A stretch of DNA of 64,000 nt from Pseudomonas sp. W4I3 (GCF_030816195.1 NZ_JAUSXS010000001.1:2255501-2319500), one strand, 5' to 3'. Positions 19,144-27,904 are shown, counted from the stretch's first letter. Notes: generated by a model from the sequence alone, not told the origin. A program made the numbers and translations.

Positions 19144-20132
19144 ACCGCCTCCAAAATATTGACCGGCTCCCAGGCCGACTCGCAGAGTCCATAGGCGCTC
19201 GCGCAGGCCGTGCTGTCCGAGCTCGTCGATAGAAGGTCATACTGGATTCCGCCTCGGGCCGTCTTGGACCATTCAACTGCCTGGCGGATACTGGCAATCT
19301 CCATCACCTCCAGGGCAGTCATGTCGGAAATTGAGCCTTTCGGATGTTTGGCGTTGGAGCCAGCAAAGAACGTTGCCGCGCCGCGTTTACTTGCCTGCTG
19401 GACAATCCGCTCCCAATGGTCGATACGGTCAATCACCTCGGGGAAGCGCAAGGCGATTTCTCGCAGTTCGTCCTTCCTGCAGTTGATGCAGGGCATGCAT
19501 CCGACGCGCCCCATGCCTTGGGAATAAAGCGGGTTCGGTTTGACGCCCATGTAACGATGAGCTTCGAACACAGCGGGGATATTCCACTTCAAGATCGGTC
19601 GATAATTAAACAGACCGCCGCCTACTTCGTCACATTCGGGCAAATATCGCCTGTTGATCGATTCGTCAGCACGTACACCCTGCCAGCTCATGATCATGTC
19701 GCCGACACCCATCAAGGGCATGACTACCTGTTCAAGCATCGGGTCTCGCTTCAGCTCCATAGTGCAGAACTGGGCCTTGCGGCTGGGGAATCTCCCTTTC
19801 CAAATGCACAGGTCGAGGAATGGATTGCCAGTGGGCTGTAGGACGGCCAGAGCTGCCAGGACCACCTCCTCGGAGATACCTTGTTCTCGCCACTTTGTTT
19901 CGATGAATCGGCGTTTACCTTCGATGCGCCGGCTGAAGTCGGCCTTGACTCGGGTTATTGGTATGCCGGTACGTTGTTCCAGGTAGTCCAGATACAAGTA
20001 GGTCTGGTCATGTTCGTTGCCGGTATCGGCAAAAACGGCCTGAAGATTCTCAGTTTCCAGTGCAATGGCTACCAATAGGGTGGCCGTGCTGTCCTTGCCA
20101 CCGCTTACGCTGACAATATTCTGAGTATTCAT
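19140..20132 (-). CDS. PAPS-reductase-family PP-loop protein
   Basis: 330 aa from ATG 20132. The PP-loop ATP site is SVSGGKDSTATLL. Clustered cysteines in GRVGCMPCINCRKDELRE, with the earlier FCTMELKRDP, could bind an Fe-S cluster as in DndC-like and phage PAPS-reductase proteins. Such proteins adenylate or move sulfur; the true substrate here is unknown. The start overlaps the methyltransferase stop by 4 bp (ATGA), which ties the two functions together. DNA modification is a possible role (inference). Confidence 0.82.
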   Translation of the reverse strand: MNTQNIVSVSGGKDSTATLLVAIALETENLQAVFADTGNEHDQTYLYLDYLEQRTGIPITRVKADFSRRIEGKRRFIETKWREQGISEEVVLAALAVLQPTGNPFLDLCIWKGRFPSRKAQFCTMELKRDPMLEQVVMPLMGVGDMIMSWQGVRADESINRRYLPECDEVGGGLFNYRPILKWNIPAVFEAHRYMGVKPNPLYSQGMGRVGCMPCINCRKDELREIALRFPEVIDRIDHWERIVQQASKRGAATFFAGSNAKHPKGSISDMTALEVMEIASIRQAVEWSKTARGGIQYDLLSTSSDSTACASAYGLCESAWEPVNILEAV

Positions 20133-22120
20133 TGTTGCTGCTCCAGCTGGGCTACGCTCAGCGCAATTGCCACCGGCTGCACCCAAACTGAAACGTTGCT
20201 GAGCATGAACGTCTCCCCCGCCTCCGAAAGCAGCAGCGTCATGCCGAACACGTCCGCCATCGCCCTTGCCGCCGCGCGCGGCACAGCATTACCAATCCGC
20301 TCCCGGTGGTGGCCGTCGTTGATACCGTCAAGCCGAAAGACCCCGGCCTGTTCAATCTTGCGAACCCGCTGCATACGCTCAATCTCCTGAGCGGTCTGCG
20401 GATCTGCCGACCAGTAATCTTCCGGATCAAACAGCGATTGCAGCGCGGCCAGCTCCAGGGTGGTGAACGGTCGGTGCCAGGTGTCGTCGAGGCTGGTGAT
20501 CATGCAGGTCAGTCGGTCGTTGGGCGCCGGCATACGCTGATCGGCAACCGACCAGCGGCCGTTGTCGTGGCAGGCACTGGCGGACACGGCACCTGCCGGC
20601 GTGTTGTAGTCGACGACTCCGTAATGCCCACCGGTCAGGTAGGCATCGCCCTTGGTACGCGACATGCCTGGGCGCGGATCTGCGATCGATAAAGCCCCGC
20701 TGGCAACCTGCTGTGAGCCGGTCACGGTCTTGGCGCTCTCGCACCAGGGCGTGATGCGCAGCTTTTGAGTGCTGGCTCTCGGGTGCCAGTTTTTGAAGGC
20801 GGGATCTGCCACGGCAAAAGCGCCTTGACCGGTGGTGCTGCCGGCAATGACGGTGCCGGCTGGCTTGCTGTAGTCGGTGACCAGGTACTTGCCGAACCCC
20901 TTGGACGGTTGCCGAGGATCTGCAACTGCCTGCCCGCCGGAGCTGGGGCCGTGGCCTGCGGTAACCGTGCCGGCGGCTTGGTCATTGCGTACCACGCGGA
21001 ATACATTATTGTGGCGCTCGCCGCCCATGCGCGGGTCAGCAACGCTAAATGTCCCTTGTCCTGGGCTGCGCTGGCCGGTGACCACACCGCAGTGGCGGTC
21101 AAAGGGCAACACTCCGTACTGGGTGTATTCGAATTTGCTAGTCGGGCGCGGATCTGCCACGGAAAACTTGCCGTTCATGGGCCGGCTCGCACCTGCAACC
21201 ACGCCGGCTGTATCGTCCCAATCGACAACCCCGAGCACGCCGTTGTGGTATTCCGGCACGATCACGAAGTCACGAAGATGACCGTCCTCGATCGCAAACC
21301 GACTCAGGCTGCGCCAGTCCTTCCCGGCCTCAACCAGGGCCAGGCGCACCCAGGTTTTCCACTGCAACGCCGGCACCCGGTGCATCGGCCCTGCCTGATC
21401 AATATCGCCGGCCAGCGGCATGCGACTCAGCACGTCACCGACAGCGCGCAGGCTGCGCTTTTCAGGTTCATACAAAAATGCGGGGACCTGCTCGACGTGC
21501 CTGGCCACCAGCAAGAAACGCTTGCGACTCTGTGCCAGCCCACCGATTTCGCCACAGTCGTGTGTAGTTTCCGCCACCGCGTAGCCGTAATGGCGGAGCA
21601 GCTTGGTGATCTGGTCCAGCAGGTAGCGGCCACGGGTTGCCAGGCGCGGCACGTTTTCGAACACGATCAGCTTCACCGGTTTGTGCTTCCAGGCTTCGCA
21701 CATCAGCCACACACACCGCAACGTCAGTTCGTTGAGCGCCCGGTATTTGGGAGTTTGGCTCATTGTCTCGGAAAGCAGGCCCGATGCGCCTTTGCAGGGG
21801 CTGCTTATGAACACCGCGTCCGGGTCTTCGTTGCCGGCAGCGCGGCGCAGATCCTCGGCGGTGGCCTCGCTCCAGCCGGCTGGTGGCTGCTGGCCGTGAA
21901 ACGCTGTGTATTGTTCGCGTGTGAACAGGTCCATCAGCGTGCCAGGCACACCGGTCATCATCTGGAAGTCGCGCAAGCCGGCGGGGTCGACGTCGACGCC
22001 GCCCAGGCAGCGCCATTCAGCTTGGACGGGGCCCAGGACTGGTTTGGAGTCGCTGAAGCCAGCAGCGCCGCTGCCGAGTCCGCAGCAGAGGTGGAAGTGG
22101 GTAAGGGTGCGCTTAATCAT
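20129..22120 (-). CDS. DNA (cytosine-5) methyltransferase with internal repeat array
   Basis: 663 aa from ATG 22120, which overlaps the upstream stop (TAATG). C5-methyltransferase motifs: FHLCCGLGSGAAGF (I), SSPCKGASG with catalytic Cys 109 (IV), ENVPRL at 155 (VI), QSRKRFLLVA at 197 (VIII), and RIGNAVPRAAARAM near 610 (X). Between VIII and X, about residues 290-530, lie six imperfect units of 36-46 residues each ending in VADPR or a variant. This is where the target recognition region would be. The usual length without repeats would be about 400. Confidence 0.92.
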   Translation of the reverse strand: MIKRTLTHFHLCCGLGSGAAGFSDSKPVLGPVQAEWRCLGGVDVDPAGLRDFQMMTGVPGTLMDLFTREQYTAFHGQQPPAGWSEATAEDLRRAAGNEDPDAVFISSPCKGASGLLSETMSQTPKYRALNELTLRCVWLMCEAWKHKPVKLIVFENVPRLATRGRYLLDQITKLLRHYGYAVAETTHDCGEIGGLAQSRKRFLLVARHVEQVPAFLYEPEKRSLRAVGDVLSRMPLAGDIDQAGPMHRVPALQWKTWVRLALVEAGKDWRSLSRFAIEDGHLRDFVIVPEYHNGVLGVVDWDDTAGVVAGASRPMNGKFSVADPRPTSKFEYTQYGVLPFDRHCGVVTGQRSPGQGTFSVADPRMGGERHNNVFRVVRNDQAAGTVTAGHGPSSGGQAVADPRQPSKGFGKYLVTDYSKPAGTVIAGSTTGQGAFAVADPAFKNWHPRASTQKLRITPWCESAKTVTGSQQVASGALSIADPRPGMSRTKGDAYLTGGHYGVVDYNTPAGAVSASACHDNGRWSVADQRMPAPNDRLTCMITSLDDTWHRPFTTLELAALQSLFDPEDYWSADPQTAQEIERMQRVRKIEQAGVFRLDGINDGHHRERIGNAVPRAAARAMADVFGMTLLLSEAGETFMLSNVSVWVQPVAIALSVAQLEQQQ

Positions 22121-22530
22121 TACCAGACCCTCCCGGCGGCGATACATCCATCGCAAAAGCCAACAGGCCAATCGCTGCAGGTTGGACATTCTTGCTCGGT
22201 CGCGTCTTCCGATAGTGCTTCGTCTCCCGGAAACCCCGGAAAGTCATCGTTGGTGTCGAGTTCGGCGTAAGCAAACACCCTCCAATGGATACCGCGACGA
22301 AGGTAGTGGCCGAGCATCCAGTGGATGACAGCGGCTTGCTCATCTTCACTACGCTCCGCAATACAGTGCCCCTTCTGCCGCAGTAGCTGGGCTGTATTGG
22401 CTAATTTGGTGTGAGGAATACCAAGGATGTAGCGCAGGTCAGCGGTCAGTTCCAATGGTGCCGATACGGGTGTCACTGGCTCGAAAGAGTTAAAAGTGCG
22501 GGTGTCGCTCGAGTTTTGATTTGAACGCAT
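22120..22530 (-). CDS. Hypothetical prophage protein, Cys-rich tail
   Basis: 136 aa, not recognised. The N-terminal half has a helical part (LRYILGIPHTKLANTAQLLRQKGHCIAERSEDEQAA split here at residues 32-66), and the C terminus holds a possible zinc site (CPTCSDWPVGFCDGC). The ATG at 22530 is preceded by AAAGGAGAAGCACC and a hairpin leader shared with two other genes of the operon. The stop overlaps the methyltransferase start. Confidence 0.72.
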   Translation of the reverse strand: MRSNQNSSDTRTFNSFEPVTPVSAPLELTADLRYILGIPHTKLANTAQLLRQKGHCIAERSEDEQAAVIHWMLGHYLRRGIHWRVFAYAELDTNDDFPGFPGDEALSEDATEQECPTCSDWPVGFCDGCIAAGRVW

Positions 22531-22575
22531 GGTGCTTCTCCTTTCAGGCGGTGGGGGAGTTGCAGCTCCCCGTGT
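22531..22575 (-). promoter_or_regulatory. Hairpin leader, copy 1
   Basis: On the minus strand GGGGAG-CTGCAA-CTCCCC (22571-22554) precedes AAAGGAGAAGCACCATG. The loop and the ribosome-binding block match copies at 23673 and 24043, while the stem differs but stays paired. Confidence 0.7.
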
Positions 22576-22592
22576 CTCGCCTGTGTTGGGTA

Positions 22593-22811
22593 TCAGTGTG
22601 CGTATCGACGCGGTTTGTTTTGTTTGGCCGCTTCACGCTCTGCCATGTATGCAGCCCACTCCGCCGTTTTGGTCTGCTGGCGGATACGGCTACAGAGCTG
22701 GTGTTTGCGGGTGGAGCGGGCATTGCCGCAGATGTCGCAACGGCTGGGCAGGTCAAGCCGATGGCTTGCCATAGCTGGGCGCTCGCGTTCAGGGCTGGCG
22801 TGCTCAGGCAT
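22593..22811 (-). CDS. Small putative zinc-binding prophage protein
   Basis: 72 aa from ATG 22811, which overlaps the upstream stop at 22804; ATG 22823 is possible. A CDICG...C pattern (RCDICGNARSTRKHQLCS) suggests a zinc knuckle, followed by a basic helix (TAEWAAYMAEREAAKQNK). Its place in the early operon fits a small regulatory or nucleic-acid-binding protein. Function unknown. Confidence 0.6.
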   Translation of the reverse strand: MPEHASPERERPAMASHRLDLPSRCDICGNARSTRKHQLCSRIRQQTKTAEWAAYMAEREAAKQNKPRRYAH

Positions 22812-23406
22812 TTGCCACCTCAATTGCCTTCAATTTTGCGAGGCGCGCGGTCTCGTATTCGCTGGCCAGGATCTCTATTGCACCGTCGATCCACCCGCTT
22901 GTTGGCTGGCCCGCCGCGACCAGGGAGTCGTGCTCGGCTTTGTTGATTTGAAAGCCCAGGTGGAAATAAGCGACTCCGTTGAGTTCAAACTTGATACCGC
23001 CACACATCCACAGGTTGCCGGTATTAATGCCAAGCCGATCCCAATAGTCGCTTCCGCTCAGCCGTCCTGGGCAATGCTCATTCCACTGAGCGATAAGGCG
23101 CTCGTGTTCCGCTCGAATCGCTGCTCGATCCTCCTTTGAAATGCCTTTGCCAGGCTTCGCAGCCGCACGCAGTGAGCGATAGCCGTGGTCATCAGGACGA
23201 CACCAGTGCACATCCAGTTCTGCGCCGCCGCTGAGTTTCACGCCGCCGGCGTAGTTGGAGTCAACGTCGCGCATCGGGGCGACCTTGCCGCCGAACATCG
23301 AGCCGAGAACGGCCAGTTTGGCTAGGAAAATCTCCTTCTGAACATAGAAGTCGCGGACAATCGAAACGGCCGTGGGCTCGTTGGATTTGTAGAAGAAGTC
23401 AGCCAT
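22804..23406 (-). CDS. Hypothetical prophage protein
   Basis: 200 aa from ATG 23406 (MADFFYKSNEPTAVSIVRDF); ATG 23412 is possible. No known motif. It has a central charged helical part (KGISKEDRAAIRAEHERLIAQWNEH) and a C-terminal part with YFHLGFQINKAEHDSL. It overlaps or abuts both neighbours, so it is part of one polycistronic unit. Confidence 0.7.
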   Translation of the reverse strand: MADFFYKSNEPTAVSIVRDFYVQKEIFLAKLAVLGSMFGGKVAPMRDVDSNYAGGVKLSGGAELDVHWCRPDDHGYRSLRAAAKPGKGISKEDRAAIRAEHERLIAQWNEHCPGRLSGSDYWDRLGINTGNLWMCGGIKFELNGVAYFHLGFQINKAEHDSLVAAGQPTSGWIDGAIEILASEYETARLAKLKAIEVANA

Positions 23407-23408
23407 GA

Positions 23409-23672
23409 TCACTGTCCTCCCATAAGCATGCGCGTCAGCGCATTGGGCTGGTCCGCAGGCGTCAATTTACTCAGCGGCTGTGTTGTGGTTCTGCCATTTG
23501 CACTGCGCAGTGTCGCGATGTCGTCAGTGATTGCCTCGATTACGGCTTTGCGAGCGCTGAAACGGTAGTTTCGACCACCTCCACTGATGGCGACGTAACT
23601 GACCTCGTCGCCGACGGCGAGCTGTGTTGTGGTAGCCTCTGCGGTGCCGCCTTGGGGTTGATTCACTTGCAT
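23409..23672 (-). CDS. Small prophage protein
   Basis: 87 aa from ATG 23672, which follows AAAGGAGAAGCACC. GDEVSYVAISGGGRNYRFSA and KAVIEAITDDIATLR look like a small beta-barrel, similar in style to DNA- or RNA-binding folds; not recognised. Preceded by hairpin leader copy 2. Confidence 0.68.
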   Translation of the reverse strand: MQVNQPQGGTAEATTTQLAVGDEVSYVAISGGGRNYRFSARKAVIEAITDDIATLRSANGRTTTQPLSKLTPADQPNALTRMLMGGQ

Positions 23673-23728
23673 GGTGCTTCTCCTTTGGGTGGTCGGTGTC
23701 GAGGGGTTGCAGCCCCTCGGCACCACCT
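23673..23728 (-). promoter_or_regulatory. Hairpin leader, copy 2
   Basis: The strongest copy. On the minus strand GGTG-C-CGAGGGG-CTGCAA-CCCCTCG-A-CACC (23724-23695) folds as a 4+7 bp stem with one mismatch, then ACCACCCAAAGGAGAAGCAC leads into the ATG. Confidence 0.78.
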
Positions 23729-23730
23729 TC

Positions 23731-24042
23731 TTACTGGCTTTCGCCGGTTGGGTTTTGCTGCCGCACCAAGTGCAGCAGCAGGTTTTCAAATTCAACAACG
23801 TCATCTGTTGCCGACTGCCATTCCAGCACTGCCTGGATCTGATCCCGGCTGCACTCCAACACCAGAATTTCTTTGTCGCTCACCGCACGAACCTCAAGGA
23901 TTGCGACCAGGCCAGTTGGGTCGTAGGCTTCGGCGTGAACAATTTTCCCGGACTCGTTAAACCAGTCCTTCAGCTCTTTCAGGTGTCGAAGACGGTTGGT
24001 TTCGCCCTGTTGGCCGTCACCGGTGATGACTTGTACGTGCAT
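23731..24042 (-). CDS. Hypothetical prophage protein
   Basis: 103 aa from ATG 24042 (MHVQVITGDGQQGETNRLRH). Two-part alpha/beta appearance: ELKDWFNESGKIVHAEAYD, GLVAILEVRAVSDKEILVLE, then a C-terminal helix. Not recognised. Preceded by hairpin leader copy 3. Confidence 0.68.
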   Translation of the reverse strand: MHVQVITGDGQQGETNRLRHLKELKDWFNESGKIVHAEAYDPTGLVAILEVRAVSDKEILVLECSRDQIQAVLEWQSATDDVVEFENLLLHLVRQQNPTGESQ

Positions 24043-24101
24043 GGTGCTTCTCCTTTGGGTGGTGTCAGATGTTGCAGCGCCTGGCGGGTAGGGCAGGTGA
24101 T
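24043..24101 (-). promoter_or_regulatory. Hairpin leader, copy 3 (weak stem)
   Basis: The loop CTGCAA and the block CACCCAAAGGAGAAGCACC are conserved, but the stem CAGGCG/CATCTG pairs at only four or five positions. It lies between the primase stop and the ATG at 24042. Confidence 0.6.
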
Positions 24102-24104
24102 ATG

Positions 24105-26918
24105 TCAGGCCTGGAAGTGCCAGCACTTCACGATGGGTTGCTTCGTGATAACGGCGTTGGTTTTGCTGGCCTGGTGAGCCCGTACCGCGCTGTCGGTCGC
24201 CTTGTTGACGTCGAGCAGCTTCCGCGAGCGGGAGTCCTTCAAGCGCTCGCGCAGCTCGCTGACATCAGCGATTTTTTGCCGGTTTTCTGCTGCGCATTTC
24301 ACGAAGTCGTTGAGGTTGATGGCGATGATGTGGTCTTTCTTGCTGTGGTTGACCACTGGGCCTTCGGCGTCCAGGCCTTCCAGGTATTCGTAAACCTCCC
24401 AGAATTCAGCCACCACCGGATGGTCGGAACTGATCGAGGCCTGGCGCTCAATTGCCATGCGGATGATCTGCGAGCGGGTGTGCTCGACCTGGGCGTCGGT
24501 GAGGGGCACCACCATGCACAGACAGTCCAGCAGGGCGAGCATTTGGGCGTGGTTCTTGTTGATCCGCTCCACTCGGATGTAGCCGCGCAGCTTGTTGCCG
24601 CAATGGCTACATTCGCTGTGCTCGTCTTTGAACGGGGTGTCGCAGGCAAAGCAGTGGGAGTGCAAATTGCGCAACTTCGCCTCGTAGCCAGCTATCCGCT
24701 GGCCGAACAGCTCCATCACCTCCAGCTCTTTACGTACCGCCTGCAACACAAAGTTGCTGAGTCTCGAACCTTCCAGCGCATTGAGCCGATCTGCCGCCGC
24801 ACGGCTTTCAGCGGTGACGTTCGGACGCACAAAGTGCAGTTTGACGATCCGGGTCATGATCGCTTCTGATGCCACAACAGGGGCGTTCTGGCTGATGGCG
24901 ATGGTGCCGCGAAACGGTGGCTCGTAGGTTTCGTTACCGGCGGTTTTCACACCCTTGGTCGCCAGGGTGCCGCCGCCGTAGTAATCCTTGAGTTCGTCCC
25001 ATTCGAAGGTTTTGGCATGGGCCTTGTCGTCGCCGCTGCGGTCTGATTCCAGCAGCACAATGGGCATGCCGGATACTTGGCCCATCAAGCGGCTGCGGCC
25101 GGCCTTTGTGGATTTGGACGGGTCGAACCCTTCGTATCCGTCGCGCCCCGCGAGTTTCCATAGCAGCGTGAGCAACGTGGTCTTGCCGGCGCCGGCCTCG
25201 CCAGTGGCCTCAAGGAAAGGAAACGACTGGTACCGGCCGCGGATCTGTTCGGCGAACAGCGAGCCAAACCAGAACGTCAACGCCACGATGCCCTGGGCAC
25301 CGAAGCACTGCCACAGAAGCCCAAGCCACTGGTCATCGTATTTTTTGCCATCCTTCTCCAGATCGATCTTCACACCCTTTTGTAGAGTCTTGAGCTTCAA
25401 CTTGCCCATCTCAAAAAACTCTTCCTCATTGATGTGAATTACCTGGCCTTCGCGGATGGCGACGTCGTTGAATACGTAGCAGTGGTATTCCTTGCTGTAG
25501 CCCACGTAGTCGATGGTCTGAACGGTCTTGATGCCGAAAAGTTGGTCTTTCATGAGTTTGTCCAATTGCTGTCCACTGCCGGTGAACACGGCTCCAGCAC
25601 CCATGCCGAGAAGTCTTTTCTTGAATTCGCTGGCAGCGGCGACCTGACCACCCGTGAACGTGTTTTTCACTGAACCGCCGTCGTGCGGAAAGTCGACGCG
25701 GAAGAAGTACCAGGACTCGTCGGTAATCTCGTTGCGCTGGAAATAGAGGGCTTTGGGGTAGCAGTTGGCGATCTCGACGACGCAGCCGGCGACGTTCAGC
25801 GCCTTCTCCCGAAGCTGCTTTTCATTGAGTGTCTGGGCTTCGTGGCCATCGCTCTTTTCGAGGGCCTGCTTGGCGCTGTTGTATTTCGCCAAGTCCAATT
25901 TCCACCAGTACAGGCGGGAGTCGAAACAGAAGTGGAATTCCTCCCGTTCACGCCACTGGTACATGAGCAATGCCTTGTCGCTGGCACTTTCTGCGATCAG
26001 CAGGGCGCCCTGGTGGCGGGCTTCTTTCAAGTCCTTTTCGATGCGATCAGCGCGGACTTTTTCATCGTCGATAAATGCCCAGCGTTGATGCAGATCGTTC
26101 CAATCAACCTTGCGGGCGTCAGGCTGTGACACCTGAGCAGCCTCGCAAATAAAACCGAGTTCGCGGGCACGGTTGACCCACATACGGGTGTACTTGTGAG
26201 CGCCTGGCTCGTTATCCAGAGCCCAAACCAGCTTGGGAGTTTTACCGCCGCGAGCGGTGATCAGGTCCTTGAGTGATTCCTCTGGAAAGGCGTTTGAGGA
26301 CAGCGCCGCAACCGCAGAGATACCGTTTTGAATGAGCGCTATGGCGTCGAAGATGCCTTCAACGATCCACAGCTCAGTTACTTCCAGCAGATCCACGCAC
26401 GGCGGGCACCACCAGTGCCCCCTGTAGCTCTTGAGGGGTTGGAAGCGGGCCTTCTTCTTACCGAACCGTGACGGCTGGTCAATCAAGCGCTCCCAGTACC
26501 CGCCGTGTTCCAGGGGGAAGCGCACGGTGGCAGAGCCAATATTTAGGTCGCGATCAAAGTAGCTTTCCTGGGTGTACCAGCCCTCTATCAGCTCAACGCG
26601 GAAACCTCGGGCAAACGTCAGGTACGCTTTTGCGCTGGCGGCAGGCTCGTCACGGGTAGCCGGTGCGCGCTTGCTCCAGTCGTCGAACAGGTCTGGGTAA
26701 AGCTCTTTGGTGGGAGCCATGAAGCGGCAATTTTTCTCGCGGCCACAGCGGATGAACCAGGGTTCATCGTGGCGCGAAAACAAACGTTTCTGATTGCACT
26801 GCGGGCAGGTGCCCTTACGCATGTAATGCGTGCCTTTCATGTGCTGAAGGCCGTAATCAGATTCCAGGCGCTGAAGCACGTCAGCGCGGATCTTGTCTTC
26901 CATGGGCTTGCGAATCAC
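24105..26918 (-). CDS. Prophage primase-helicase
   Basis: 937 aa from GTG 26918, overlapping the upstream stop (GTGA). N-terminal zinc ribbon CPQCNQKRLF...CGREKNC, Toprim core WIVEGIFDAIALI near residue 185 with ALDNEPG, then a P-loop helicase domain with Walker A GEAGAGKTTLL near 570 and Walker B-like MPIVLLESDRSG. A second zinc site (CFACDTPFKDEHSECSHCG) follows. Fusion of primase and helicase is typical of P4-alpha-like replication proteins, which also recognise an iteron origin. It is the main replication gene of the phage. Confidence 0.88.
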   Translation of the reverse strand: MIRKPMEDKIRADVLQRLESDYGLQHMKGTHYMRKGTCPQCNQKRLFSRHDEPWFIRCGREKNCRFMAPTKELYPDLFDDWSKRAPATRDEPAASAKAYLTFARGFRVELIEGWYTQESYFDRDLNIGSATVRFPLEHGGYWERLIDQPSRFGKKKARFQPLKSYRGHWWCPPCVDLLEVTELWIVEGIFDAIALIQNGISAVAALSSNAFPEESLKDLITARGGKTPKLVWALDNEPGAHKYTRMWVNRARELGFICEAAQVSQPDARKVDWNDLHQRWAFIDDEKVRADRIEKDLKEARHQGALLIAESASDKALLMYQWREREEFHFCFDSRLYWWKLDLAKYNSAKQALEKSDGHEAQTLNEKQLREKALNVAGCVVEIANCYPKALYFQRNEITDESWYFFRVDFPHDGGSVKNTFTGGQVAAASEFKKRLLGMGAGAVFTGSGQQLDKLMKDQLFGIKTVQTIDYVGYSKEYHCYVFNDVAIREGQVIHINEEEFFEMGKLKLKTLQKGVKIDLEKDGKKYDDQWLGLLWQCFGAQGIVALTFWFGSLFAEQIRGRYQSFPFLEATGEAGAGKTTLLTLLWKLAGRDGYEGFDPSKSTKAGRSRLMGQVSGMPIVLLESDRSGDDKAHAKTFEWDELKDYYGGGTLATKGVKTAGNETYEPPFRGTIAISQNAPVVASEAIMTRIVKLHFVRPNVTAESRAAADRLNALEGSRLSNFVLQAVRKELEVMELFGQRIAGYEAKLRNLHSHCFACDTPFKDEHSECSHCGNKLRGYIRVERINKNHAQMLALLDCLCMVVPLTDAQVEHTRSQIIRMAIERQASISSDHPVVAEFWEVYEYLEGLDAEGPVVNHSKKDHIIAINLNDFVKCAAENRQKIADVSELRERLKDSRSRKLLDVNKATDSAVRAHQASKTNAVITKQPIVKCWHFQA

Positions 26919-27169
26919 TGCACATGCTCCGCAGCCGTAACAACGAGCTGTTTTTTCAGCTCGCTGCGCGTCCTGCAGATGCCTGCCAGGTAGGGCAAGT
27001 CCTCAAGAACCTTGGGCGCCCGCTGACCGCTCGGCACATTCCGGTAGCGGTCGGAGTACCAAATATCAGCCATCGTGACTTCGTACTGGCTGGTCAACCA
27101 CAACAGATAGTGCTGCGCCTGTAGTTCGTCCAGCTCCAGTTTTATGGTGATTTTGCTCATTTCGGCCAC
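26915..27169 (-). CDS. Hypothetical prophage protein
   Basis: 84 aa. MAEMSKITIKLELDELQAQH looks like a beta-strand and helix start; the rest (YEVTMADIWYSDRYRN, ELKKQLVV) is not recognised. The start could be ATG 27157 (MSKITIKLE). The stop overlaps the primase GTG. Confidence 0.62.
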   Translation of the reverse strand: MAEMSKITIKLELDELQAQHYLLWLTSQYEVTMADIWYSDRYRNVPSGQRAPKVLEDLPYLAGICRTRSELKKQLVVTAAEHVQ

Positions 27170-27230
27170 CAGTAAGTTGCAAATTTCCCCTACCCACGCG
27201 GTGCGGGCATCAAACAGGGAGGGTTTTGGA

Positions 27231-27605
27231 TTAGTGCGGGAGGTTGCGCGTCAGCAGCAGGCGTGTAGGAAGCAGGCGTGCTGAAATTGGGTGTCGCTGT
27301 TGGGTGCAGTTGTCGAGCAGCCAGATCACCGGACGGAACGGGCCGCTGGTGGGGTAGATGCCCAGCCAGGCAATACGCTTGCACGTCATGCTTTCGAACT
27401 CAGCCACCGCCAGCTCAGCAATGCGTTGCACCAGGTGCGTGGGCACCTCAAGCGACAGGGTCAAGTACCTGGTGCAGTTCTCTAAGAGCTGGCTGTCGCC
27501 AGCAAGATGCTCACAACGGTGGCGGTATAGATACGCCACGGCTGCTTGCTGCATCGCGGCTCGGTAGTCGGTAGCGGGGTTGGTAGTCAGGGCGACGGTG
27601 TTCAT
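27231..27605 (-). CDS. Hypothetical prophage protein
   Basis: 124 aa from ATG 27605, overlapping the stop of the Ogr-like gene (ATGA); the longer frame back to 27884 is a shadow of that gene. Helical N terminus (ATDYRAAMQQAAVAYLYRHR), then SLEVPTHLVQRIAELAVAEFE and a strand-rich part (RIAWLGIYPTSGPFRPVIWL). Unknown function. Confidence 0.65.
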   Translation of the reverse strand: MNTVALTTNPATDYRAAMQQAAVAYLYRHRCEHLAGDSQLLENCTRYLTLSLEVPTHLVQRIAELAVAEFESMTCKRIAWLGIYPTSGPFRPVIWLLDNCTQQRHPISARLLPTRLLLTRNLPH

Positions 27606-27904
27606 ACAGTTGCGGCCTCCATATCCAGTTGGTCCAACAGATCGGGTTGATCGTTTTTTGCCGTGAGGTTTTGTCGAGCAAGCAGGCGCACTTTGGTGGG
27701 CGCCATGGGCAAAACGGTGAGGGGACGCTCGATGCCTGACGGGCTGAGCTGGTATTCCCAAACCAAGGAACCGGAGAACGTGGCGCCGCATAGCAGGTTG
27801 GTGCATTCCGAGTACATCGATCGGAAGCAAGGCGTTTGTCCTTCGGAGGTACGAATGCGCATCGAACTGCTGCAGCAGGGGCAAACCAGTTTGTACGTAC
27901 TCAC
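27602..27904 (-). CDS. ogr: Ogr/Delta-like zinc-finger late-gene activator
   Basis: 100 aa from GTG 27904. VCPCCSSSMRIRTSEGQTPC, then SECTNLLCGATFSGSLVWEYQLSPSG, gives the CxxC...CxxxxC zinc finger and following strand of the Ogr/Delta family. In P2 this protein turns on the late promoters by binding upstream of them. Unlike P2, where ogr follows gene D, it lies here in the early operon. Three matching TGT-N13-ACA boxes lie at the expected late promoters. Confidence 0.88.
   Translation of the reverse strand: MSTYKLVCPCCSSSMRIRTSEGQTPCFRSMYSECTNLLCGATFSGSLVWEYQLSPSGIERPLTVLPMAPTKVRLLARQNLTAKNDQPDLLDQLDMEAATV

Noticed and set aside
20765..22270. 501-codon plus-strand frame opposite the C5 methyltransferase
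   Set aside because: Long only because of the repeat-rich GC coding on the other strand; methyltransferase motifs settle the strand.
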